Below are positions 1 through 6,437 of a DNA stretch of 11,358 nt, in pieces. The translations under genes and the position numbers were made by a program. The stretch is taken from positions 1 through 11,358 of the forward strand of contig JAUIGA010000067.1 of NCBI GenBank assembly GCA_030430125.1, in the 5' to 3' direction. The first letter of the stretch is position 1; every line of letters starts with the position of its first letter. This DNA comes from Chloroflexia bacterium (GTDB lineage: Bacteria > Chloroflexota > Chloroflexia > Thermomicrobiales > UBA6265). Under the pieces are notes generated by a model that was not told the origin of the DNA, did not search any database, and saw only the letters and a list, made by a program, of their open reading frames with translations.

Positions 1-136
1 CTACGGATACGATGTCCGTCCGTCGCGCCTGCTTCTTGAGCGCCCCGCGCATGGTGGCGATCCAGGTCCGGTCAGGCTCTTCGGTGCGGACCTCGTACCA
101 CAATCCGTGTGCCCGGACGATGACGCCCGGCATCAT
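1..136 (-). CDS. rsgA: Ribosome small-subunit biogenesis GTPase RsgA, N-terminal fragment
   Basis: Only the first 45 codons are present; the gene runs off the left edge. The reverse strand reads from ATG at 136 through MMPGVIVRAHGLWYEV and then RGALKKQARRTDIVSV. This matches the N-terminal OB-fold of RsgA (YjeQ): a short strand around a G-x-V-I-x-x-x-G-x-x-Y/W-x-V pattern, then the R-G-x-L-K-K-x-x-R-x-T-D-x-V-x-V segment that normally leads into VGD. RsgA is a circularly permuted GTPase that helps the late maturation of the 30S subunit. The GTPase and zinc domains would lie outside the window, so identity rests on the OB-fold alone. A purine-rich AGGACGGG precedes the ATG (137-144). A second ATG follows directly (131-133) and could be the true start. 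The gene is divergent from the Fe-S carrier gene. Confidence 0.82.
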   Translation of the reverse strand, partial: MMPGVIVRAHGLWYEVRTEEPDRTWIATMRGALKKQARRTDIVSV

Positions 137-348
137 CCCGTCCTGACCGTTGGGGTGCGATGGCCGGTCGTGGCCACCGGTGCGGCTATCGGGAACAGCT
201 TGCGATGGTCGTCGTTTTCGTGCCAAGGGCGCTCCTGGAATTGCGGTTGGTGCTGATACGCTGCTGATGAGCATACGGACCATGCATGACGGCTGTGTAT
301 TCAGTGTTCCATCGCGACAGTCAACGGCCGGATTGCGACGTTTCCACC
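137..348. other. Divergent intergenic region, rsgA / Fe-S carrier
   Basis: The gap between the two divergent starts (137-448) is about 310 nt. Its right end holds the Fe-S carrier promoter, annotated separately. In the remaining 210 nt I see no convincing gene. Reading frames here (150-419 and 286-888 on the plus strand) have low-complexity Arg/Gly-rich translations and no ribosome-binding site. I looked for an rsgA promoter on the reverse strand and found only an isolated TTGGCA-like -35 (near 229) with no matching -10, so none is called. Confidence 0.5.
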
Positions 349-369
349 TTGACAACACTTGCCGTCAAG
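348..369. promoter_or_regulatory. Candidate operator: inverted repeat over the -35
   Basis: CTTGAC (348-353) and GTCAAG (364-369) form a perfect 6+6 inverted repeat with a 10-nt spacer. The left arm coincides with the -35 hexamer and the right arm fills the promoter spacer. A repressor bound here would block RNA polymerase. Rrf2-family regulators of Fe-S genes use GAC/GTC-containing dyads, but the spacing differs from the E. coli IscR site, so the regulator is unknown. Confidence 0.4.
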
Positions 370-376
370 CTATCCT
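349..376 (+). promoter_or_regulatory. Sigma-70 promoter of the Fe-S carrier gene
   Basis: A perfect -35 hexamer TTGACA (349-354) is followed after 16 nt by TATCCT (371-376), a 4/6 match to the -10 consensus. Transcription would begin near 383, giving a leader of about 65 nt before the ATG at 449. The promoter overlaps the possible upstream start at 359, which argues against that start. A second AT-rich hexamer, TATAGT (415-420), has no -35 at a suitable distance. Confidence 0.6.
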
Positions 377-448
377 TACGGAAGGGAAGTGGTGGCGCTC
401 GATGTCACCAGGTTTATAGTACGTCGCGACACCGGAGGCACCAGCCGC

Positions 449-832
449 ATGATTTCGATGACGCCAGATGCAGTCACCCAGCTCAAGGAATTCCTGACCG
501 AACAGGGCACCCCGGATCACGCCCTGCGTGTGTTCGTCGCGCCCGGCGGATGCTCGGGTCTCCAGTATGGCATGACCATCGACGAAACGGCCGACGAGGG
601 CGACGAAGTGCTCCAGACGGACGGCGTCACGGTTCTTGTCGACAGCTTCAGCGCGATGTACCTCGAGGAAGCCCAGATCGACTACGTGAGCTCCCTTATG
701 GGTGGCGGGTTCACCGTCAGCAACCCGAATGCCGTCGCATCCTGCGCCTGTGGACACTCCTTCGATGCTGGCGGCAACGCCGGCACCGCGCAGGGCTGCG
801 GGTCCGGAGCTTCCGTCGCCGGGCGGGTTTAG
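449..832 (+). CDS. A-type iron-sulfur cluster carrier (HesB/IscA/ErpA family)
   Basis: A 127-aa cytosolic protein that would receive Fe-S clusters from a scaffold and hand them to apo-enzymes. The three ligand cysteines of the family are present at residues 35 (APGGCSG), 99 and 101 (SCACGHSF), the same positions as in E. coli IscA. The hallmark GGG-F segment lies before the second pair (GGGFTVSNPNA, 85-95). After the CxC motif there is an unusual Gly/Ala-rich tail of about 22 residues with a fourth cysteine (C117). The ATG at 449 is chosen because GGAGG (434-438) lies 10 nt upstream and the family domain starts at once (MISMTPDAVTQLKEFL). A longer reading from 359 would begin inside the promoter. 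The sequence does not separate IscA from ErpA or SufA, so no symbol is given. No isc or suf partner genes are adjacent. Confidence 0.93.
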   Translation: MISMTPDAVTQLKEFLTEQGTPDHALRVFVAPGGCSGLQYGMTIDETADEGDEVLQTDGVTVLVDSFSAMYLEEAQIDYVSSLMGGGFTVSNPNAVASCACGHSFDAGGNAGTAQGCGSGASVAGRV

Positions 833-865
833 CGCCCAGCAAACTGCCGCAAAACCAACCTCCAC

Positions 866-903
866 CACGGGGGTGCATCTTCGGGTGATGGTGTGCCCCT
901 GTG
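866..903 (+). terminator. Imperfect hairpin downstream of the Fe-S carrier gene
   Basis: CACGGGG (866-872) can pair with CCCC-T-GTG (896-903, one bulged T). An internal loop and an inner CATC/GATG stem (876-879 / 887-890) close a 7-nt loop. The hairpin lies 34 nt after the stop codon and before the rpoD promoter, where a terminator is expected. It has no U-tract, so intrinsic termination is uncertain. A shorter GGGCG/CGCCC stem (821-825 / 833-837) overlaps the stop codon itself. Confidence 0.3.
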
Positions 904-909
904 TACGGC

Positions 910-938
910 TGCAACACATCGATTTGTGAATTGTTGCA
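910..938. promoter_or_regulatory. Inverted repeat upstream of the rpoD promoter
   Basis: TGCAACA (910-916) and TGTTGCA (932-938) form a perfect 7+7 dyad with a 15-nt spacer. An inner CACA/TGTG pair (915-918 / 925-928) shares its axis only approximately. The dyad ends 8 nt before the -35, and its centre is near -58 relative to the predicted start of transcription, a distance typical of activator sites. Its role as a binding site is inference. Confidence 0.35.
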
Positions 939-946
939 CAAGGGGG

Positions 947-975
947 TTTACAGAATGCTCTTCAGCCCCTATAAT
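947..975 (+). promoter_or_regulatory. Strong sigma-70 promoter of rpoD
   Basis: TTTACA (947-952), a 17-nt spacer and a perfect TATAAT (970-975) form a near-consensus housekeeping promoter. The expected transcription start is about 982, which leaves a 5' leader of about 280 nt before the rpoD ATG at 1262. Confidence 0.8.
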
Positions 976-981
976 GACATA

Positions 982-1261
982 TCCGTAGTGGCCGAATATC
1001 GTGCCGGAACCTCCCACCAACCCGGGTGTTCCCAGATTTGACAGTTCTCCGCGAAAGAACGTTCGCACCACGAAAGAATGACGCCCCGCTTCAATGTGCC
1101 ATGAGCCAGGGAGGGGGCCGGTTTTCTGTGTGCCGGGCATCTGCGCGACAACTGGCACTGCAGGGCCGAAACACAGGCTGACGAACCGATCCGTGGCGCC
1201 GTGCCGGGCGCTCTTCCCGGTCTCCGCCACACGTTGGATACACGAAGGAGTGTATAGCTAG
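982..1261 (+). other. rpoD: Long 5' leader of rpoD
   Basis: About 280 nt lie between the predicted transcription start and the rpoD start. Visible elements are a GCGAA/TTCGC stem (1051-1055 / 1062-1066), a repeated CGAAAGAA (1052-1059 and 1071-1078) and a CCGGG/CCCGG hairpin (1204-1208 / 1216-1220) about 25 nt before the Shine-Dalgarno AAGGAG (1245-1250). A short frame from ATG 1094, or from GTG 1130 with a GGGAGG-like run upstream, stays open until TAG at 1259-1261, directly abutting the rpoD ATG. Whether it is translated is unknown. I recognise no riboswitch family. Confidence 0.45.
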
Positions 1262-2278
<1,017 letters not shown>

Positions 2279-2303
2279 CCGGAACACACCAGGACGCGAA
2301 ATT

Positions 2304-2341
2304 GACCCCGCCCGGGCGACTCTTGTCGCCCGGGCGGGGTC
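2304..2341. terminator. Perfect 17-bp hairpin, terminator between convergent genes
   Basis: GACCCCGCCCGGGCGAC (2304-2320) and its exact complement (2325-2341) form a 17-bp GC-rich stem closed by TCTT. It lies 25 nt after the rpoD stop. The tail (GTTGTATTC) is only moderately T-rich. On the reverse strand the stem is followed by AATTTCGCG, so it may also stop transcripts arriving from the yciI/permease side. Confidence 0.85.
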
Positions 2342-2374
2342 GTTGTATTCACACGACTACTCCATGCGCCTGGC

Positions 2375-2400
2375 GGCGAGACCCCGCGAGTCGGGTCGCC
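2375..2400 (-). terminator. Hairpin at the end of the yciI-like gene
   Basis: Read on the minus strand, GGCGACCC (2400-2393) pairs with GGGTCTCGCC (2384-2375), giving 8 bp with a 2-nt bulge and an 8-nt loop. It begins at the last base of the stop codon and has no U-tract. It may act as a processing or weak termination structure before the stronger hairpin at 2304-2341. Confidence 0.35.
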
Positions 2401-2681
2401 TACGTCCCGATGCTACTGAAGACAACCTTCCATTCCCGCACCGTCGCCTTGACGACGACACCGCTGGTGCTGAACGGGTCGTTCGCGAGCATCTCGCGCG
2501 CATCCGCCTCGGACTCCGCGTTGTAGATGATCAGCGCGCCGCTGTCGTCGGTGAACGGTCCGGACTCGTGCAGCTTGCCCGCATCGAGCAGCGATTGCAG
2601 GTACTCACGGTGCGTCGGCCGTACCTGCGCGATCTTCTCCGCATCGTCGGTGTAGGTCAGGGTTGCCGTAAAGAGTGCCAT
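2400..2681 (-). CDS. YciI-like (YCII domain) family protein
   Basis: A complete 93-aa protein consisting of one YCII domain, a ferredoxin-like alpha/beta fold that usually dimerises. Visible family features are the opening strand MALFTATLTYT, the R-x-x-H pair in RPTHREYL (R21, H24), the turn GKLHESGPF (36-43), the strand GALIIYNAES (48-57) and the NDPF motif (67-70). Conserved His and Asp residues suggested a catalytic role in the family, but no general reaction is settled, so function is left open. A GGAAGGA Shine-Dalgarno (2688-2694) sits 6 nt before ATG 2681. It lies 54 nt downstream of the permease C gene on the same strand and may be the last gene of that operon or separately transcribed. 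Confidence 0.88.
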   Translation of the reverse strand: MALFTATLTYTDDAEKIAQVRPTHREYLQSLLDAGKLHESGPFTDDSGALIIYNAESEADAREMLANDPFSTSGVVVKATVREWKVVFSSIGT

Positions 2682-2725
2682 TGATCGTCCTTCCGTTGTT
2701 GGTCAGATTCATGGATCTCCGGGTT

Positions 2726-2747
2726 CGCCGCCGCATTAGCGGTGGCG
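2726..2747 (-). other. Stem-loop spanning the permease C stop codon
   Basis: On the minus strand CGCCACCGC and GCGGCGGCG pair over 9 positions with one A-C mismatch, closing a TAAT loop that contains the stop codon TAA (2738-2736). There is no U-tract. It could protect the permease mRNA 3' end or partly terminate before the YciI-like gene. Confidence 0.35.
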
Positions 2748-3617
2748 CAGTCGCGGGTCGAGCATGTCGCGCAGCCCGTCTCCCAGCAGATTGAGCGCAA
2801 ACACTGTGATTGTCAAAGCCGCGCCTGGCGCGATCATGGTCCACGACGCCTGGCTCAGGAACAACCGGGACTCGCTCAGCATCCCGCCCCAGGAGGGCAC
2901 CTCGGGCGGCGCGCCGGCGCCGAGAAACGACAGCGTTGCCTCGCCCAGCACCGCTTCCGCGAATACGAAGCTGGCCTGCACGATGATTGGCGACAGGCAA
3001 TTCGGGAACAGGTGAAACCCGAGGATACGCCCGACACCGCAGCCGGTGCTCTTTGCGGCTTCGACAAACTGCGTGCGCGACAGCGTGAGCACAATTGCGC
3101 GCACTACCCGGGCCATGCGCGGCGTATTCACCACGGTCAGCGCCAGCACGACATTCGATACCTCGGCACCGCGCACCGCCATAATGCCAATGGCCAGGAT
3201 GATCCCCGGGAACGCCATGAGGCCATCCATGACCCGCATGATCGGGGCATCCAGCCGAGGAACGAACCCTGCCACCAACCCAATCAGGCTGCCGGCGGCG
3301 GCCGTCGCGATCGAAACGCTGATGCCCACGATCAGCGACAATTGCGCGCCCTTTACCACGCGGCTGTAGACATCCCTGCCTTGCCCGTCTGTCCCAAAGA
3401 AGTACTCGCTGGAAGGTGCCTGCAGCCGCTCTCCCGGGTCCTGGAAGGTCGGGTCATGCGTCATCAGGACAGGCGCGAACAACGCGGTCAGCACGACCAG
3501 AAGCAAGAGCACGCCACCAATGAGCATGTTGCGGTGCAGGCGCATCGCGCGCCGGAACCTGCTCAGCAGTGTCGATCTCGGACGCATATCGCGAAGCGTG
3601 GCGGTCGTTGTTGCCAT
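2736..3617 (-). CDS. Peptide/nickel-type ABC transporter permease, DppC/OppC family
   Basis: A 293-aa inner-membrane protein, one half of the transmembrane channel of a binding-protein-dependent importer. The N-terminal cytoplasmic stretch ends in a membrane segment at about 31-53. The OppC_N hallmark FGTDGQGRDVYSRVV spans 74-88. Hydrophobic segments follow at about 93-118, 131-148, 205-225 and 262-280. The cytoplasmic EAA loop that docks the ATPase is FVEAAKSTGCGVGRILGFHL (184-203). The C-terminus ends in the typical GDGLRDMLDPRLR. Start ATG 3617 has GGGGAG 7 nt upstream, placed inside the end of the permease B gene; only 3 nt separate the two genes, so they are likely translationally coupled. 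Substrate cannot be read from the sequence (di/oligopeptide, nickel and others share this family). Confidence 0.94.
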   Translation of the reverse strand: MATTTATLRDMRPRSTLLSRFRRAMRLHRNMLIGGVLLLLVVLTALFAPVLMTHDPTFQDPGERLQAPSSEYFFGTDGQGRDVYSRVVKGAQLSLIVGISVSIATAAAGSLIGLVAGFVPRLDAPIMRVMDGLMAFPGIILAIGIMAVRGAEVSNVVLALTVVNTPRMARVVRAIVLTLSRTQFVEAAKSTGCGVGRILGFHLFPNCLSPIIVQASFVFAEAVLGEATLSFLGAGAPPEVPSWGGMLSESRLFLSQASWTMIAPGAALTITVFALNLLGDGLRDMLDPRLRHR

Positions 3618-3620
3618 GAA

Positions 3621-4571
3621 TCAACTCCCCGCCGAGCGAAGACGCGGATCGAGCACCGCCGATACGATATCGACGATCAGGTTAACCAGCACATAGGTCG
3701 CGGCGATGACCAGCACCGTGCCCTGGACCAGTGGCACATCCCGGCGCCCGACCGCCTGAATCAGGAGTCGACCGATACCTGGAATGTTGAAGATCTGCTC
3801 CGTAACGACCGCGCCGCCGAGCAGCGCCGCGACGATCAGTCCCGCCACGTTGATGAGCGGCACCATAGCGTTCTTCAACGCATGCAGGTACACCACGCGC
3901 CGCTCGCGCAGACCCTTCGCCCGCGCCACGCGCACGTAATCGGATCCCAGCACTTCGAGCATCATCGACCGGGTCATCCGCGCGAGCAACGCGGCCTGCG
4001 CCACCCCCAGCGTGATTGCCGGCATGATCAAATATTGCAGGGACTCCCACAGGCCGTCCGACAGCGGCGCATACCCGGCAACCGGCAACCAACGCAGCTT
4101 CACCGCGAACACCAGGATCAGGTTCAGTCCGAGCCAGAAAGTCGGCATGGAGATGCCGATGATCGCAATCCCCATCGTGCCCACATCGAGCCAGTTGCCC
4201 CGGTTCTGCGCCGCCACGATGCCGGTCGGCAGCCCAACGGAGATCGCGACGAGCGTGGAGAGGGCTGTCAGCAATAATGTCGGCTGGACCCTGTCTGCCA
4301 GCGCCTGCGACACCGGTTCGTTGAGAAACAGCGACGTCCCCAGGTCACCACGCAAGGCATCGCCGAGCCAGCTCACGTATTGCTCCCAGAGCGGGTCATT
4401 CAGCCCGAGATCGTCCCGAAGCGCCTGGCGCCGCTCCTCGGTCGCATCTGGCCCGAGGATGATTCCGACCGGATCCCCGGGGGTCATCTTGAGCAGCAGG
4501 AACACCCCGGTCGCCACCAGCAGCATCACCGGGATGATCGACACAAGCCGCCGGGCAAGAAAACTGATCAT
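3621..4571 (-). CDS. Peptide/nickel-type ABC transporter permease, DppB/OppB family
   Basis: A 316-aa inner-membrane protein, partner of the DppC-like permease. It opens with the first membrane helix (MISFLARRLVSIIPVMLLVA), followed by the characteristic MTPGDPV (29-35) and a periplasmic segment containing LGLNDPLWEQYVSWL and LRGDLGTSL. About five further hydrophobic segments follow. The EAA loop is DYVRVARAKGLRERRVVYLHALKNA. Near the C-terminus are FNIPGIGRLL and the ending DIVSAVLDPRLR, all standard for this family. Start ATG 4571 follows a GAGAGGGA purine stretch. The gene is separated from the binding-protein gene by 82 nt carrying a stem-loop. Length is normal and no defects are seen. 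Confidence 0.95.
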   Translation of the reverse strand: MISFLARRLVSIIPVMLLVATGVFLLLKMTPGDPVGIILGPDATEERRQALRDDLGLNDPLWEQYVSWLGDALRGDLGTSLFLNEPVSQALADRVQPTLLLTALSTLVAISVGLPTGIVAAQNRGNWLDVGTMGIAIIGISMPTFWLGLNLILVFAVKLRWLPVAGYAPLSDGLWESLQYLIMPAITLGVAQAALLARMTRSMMLEVLGSDYVRVARAKGLRERRVVYLHALKNAMVPLINVAGLIVAALLGGAVVTEQIFNIPGIGRLLIQAVGRRDVPLVQGTVLVIAATYVLVNLIVDIVSAVLDPRLRSAGS

Positions 4572-4597
4572 TTCGCGACGTCCCTCTCAGCGCAGCG

Positions 4598-4631
4598 CCA
4601 CCCGACCACCGCGCGTGCGATGGTCGGGTGG
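4598..4631 (-). other. Intra-operon stem-loop between binding-protein and permease genes
   Basis: CCACCCGACCA (4598-4608) and TGGTCGGGTGG (4621-4631) form a perfect 11-bp stem with a 12-nt loop, 22 nt beyond the binding-protein stop codon. No U-tract follows on the minus strand. In other importer operons, structures here retard 3'-to-5' mRNA decay or partly terminate transcription, so that binding protein exceeds permease. That role is inferred from position. Confidence 0.65.
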
Positions 4632-4653
4632 TTGATGTGCCTGCCGGCACGGG

Positions 4654-6265
4654 TCAGCCGTTCAGCCCAACGTTCCAGAAGAACCAGTCGGGCATGTTGG
4701 TGTATCCGACGACCTCGTTGCGCTTCGCCCGGAGCACGAAGTTGTCGCCGCACTTGACGAACGGCATCTCGTCCCAGATGACGGTCGTGTAGTCGTCAAT
4801 GATCGCCTGGAGGTTATCCGGATCCGTCTCCGCCAGCATCTGGTTGACCAGGTCGTCCTTGGCGTCGCTCGCCCAGAACCCCGGCCACGCGGGATCGTTA
4901 AACGGCTGGGTCGCCGGATGGCTGTACTGGCTGTGACCCGTGAGGAAGATCTCGTACGCATCGGGGTCGGCGCGGTTCTGCACCAGCGTCGCCCAGTCCG
5001 ACACAACCAGCTCCACGGTCATCCCGATCTCTTCCATGCCCTGGCGGATGTAATCTGCCATCAGGAAGTTGTAGGGGTACTCGCGCGTCGCGAGCCATCG
5101 GACCGTCTCGCCGTTATAGCCGCTTTCCTCCAGCAGCGCGCGAGCCTGGTCGAGATCGGGCTGGTTGTAGGCATCGCTGCCCGCGGTGCTGTACCACGCG
5201 GTTTCTTCGCCACACACGGACGCATCGAATCGCACGAAGTCCTCGCGTCCGAACCCGGCCAGCATTGCCTCGCTCTGGCTGAAGCAGAGCTGCACGGCCT
5301 TGCGCAACTGCGGGTTGTCCGCGAAGAGTCCCTTCGCCTTGTTGAAGTGGGGGCTGTACCAGTAGTACGGCTTTTACGATCACGGCCTCGACCGAAGGAT
5401 CGAGATCTACCATGTCGTAGAGATCGGCCGGGAGCGTCTCGGCAAAGTGATACTCGCCGGTGATGACCCCGTTGCCGCGTACCGATTCGTCCGGCACCGG
5501 CACAAAGTCGATGCCGTCGAGATACGGAGTGCGACGGCCCGAGAGACCATCTGGCTCCTCGTCACGGGCGACATAGTCATCATTTCGCACGAATCGCAGA
5601 TACCGGTCCACCTGATGCTCTTCGAACCTGAATGGGCCAGTCCCGATGAGCTGGTCCTCCGGAATCTGCTGGTCGCCGGCTGCCTCCGCCACCGCCGCAG
5701 GGGTAATCATCGCCTCAGAGCGCGCCAGGAAGCTCGGCAACACACCGGAGGGCTCGTTGAATGTCATCCGGACCGAGCTGTCGTCCGGGGCATCGATGCT
5801 GTCGAGCCGCCCGAAGATCAGCTTGCCGCGGCCATTTATCGCGCCCCACCGGTTGAGAGACGCCACGACATCAGCGGATGTCAGTGGGTTGCCATCGTGA
5901 AAACTCACGCCCGAACGCAGCTTGAAGGTGAACTCCGTGCCATCGGCGTTGACGTCGTAGTCATCGACCAGCATCGGTTGCGGCGTGAAGGTGGAGTCGT
6001 AGGCGAACAGTCCCTCGAAGATTTGCTGGGACACGTTGTTCGTCACGGTCGCCGTTGTGAATACCGCATCGGCCACCGCGGGCGGCTCGCCGATGATGGC
6101 CACCTGGATTGTCCCGCCCTCGGTGGGTTCCGGCTCGTCCTGCGCCGCTCGTACAGCCGGCAGGCCGCCCAGCGCGAGTGCCCCGGTGGCACCAGCCGCC
6201 CCGAGGGCGAATTGCCGCCTGGTGCTCGACACTCCGTGAATCGATTGCGAAAGGCGTTTGTTCAT
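4654..6265 (-). pseudogene. Tat-exported ABC peptide-binding protein (SBP_bac_5), frameshifted
   Basis: Extracytoplasmic solute receptor of the importer, in two frames. The N-terminal part, from ATG 6265, has a Tat-type signal (RRQF at 16-19, then an Ala/Gly/Leu core ending PAVRA near 40) and the family signature FTFKLRSGVSFHDGNPLTSADVV (112-134, given here as FTFKLRSGVS and FHDGNPLTSADVV). This frame would run on to a stop at 5114, giving a 384-residue chimera. The C-terminal half (KPYYWYSPHFNKAKG through RKAVQLCFSQSEAML to FWNVGLNG) continues in another frame to the stop at 4654. Removing one base from the run at 5372-5375 joins them into a normal 536-aa protein. Start 6265 is preferred over 6295 because AGGAG/AAAAGG precede it at 12/6 nt. 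Real mutation or sequencing error cannot be told apart here. First gene of the leftward importer operon. Confidence 0.88.
5372..5375 (-). other. Frameshift site in the binding-protein gene
   Basis: On the coding strand GTA-AAA-GCC-GTA reads VKAV and leads into unrelated Gln/Arg-rich sequence. Deleting one A of the four gives GTA-AAG-CCG-TAC-TAC (VKPYY), which continues the binding-protein family sequence without a break. The run is short (A4), so neither ribosomal nor polymerase slippage is strongly expected. Confidence 0.85.
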
Positions 6266-6325
6266 GGATGACCTTTTCTCCTGGGCATGGCTCATGCCCT
6301 TCAGCGAACTTCACCCCTGACCACG

Positions 6326-6354
6326 TTGTCGGATATCAGCACGTTATCTAAGAT
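6326..6354 (+). promoter_or_regulatory. Possible mutS promoter
   Basis: TTGTCG (6326-6331) and TAAGAT (6349-6354) are separated by 17 nt, each matching four or so of six consensus bases. It lies within the 172-nt divergent gap and overlaps the candidate promoter for the importer operon on the other strand, so the two could interfere with each other. Confidence 0.35.
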
Positions 6355-6369
6355 TGCTCATGCTGTAAA
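6341..6369 (-). promoter_or_regulatory. Possible promoter of the ABC importer operon
   Basis: On the minus strand TTTACA (6369-6364), the same -35 as the rpoD promoter, is followed after 17 nt by TAACGT (6346-6341), a poor -10 with 3/6 matches. It lies about 75 nt upstream of the binding-protein start. Confidence 0.3.
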
Positions 6370-6437
6370 CAGTGTCGTGCCGGGATAGGACCGACCCTCC
6401 GGTTTCCGGGCGCATCCAACCAGGACAATCCGTTCGC

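Noticed and set aside
359..448. Upstream start for the Fe-S carrier at 359
   Set aside because: It would begin inside the predicted promoter, has no Shine-Dalgarno, and adds 30 residues absent from the family.
2742..4277. A 511-codon plus-strand open frame over the two permease genes
   Set aside because: Its translation is Arg/His/Gln-rich with no domain, as expected for the complement of GC-rich membrane-protein genes; the permeases on the other strand are unmistakable.
5360..5385. Programmed ribosomal frameshifting in the binding-protein gene
   Set aside because: Only an A4 run is present, with no shift-prone stop codon or clear downstream stimulator, and this family is not known to use recoding. 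Mutation or sequence error is simpler.
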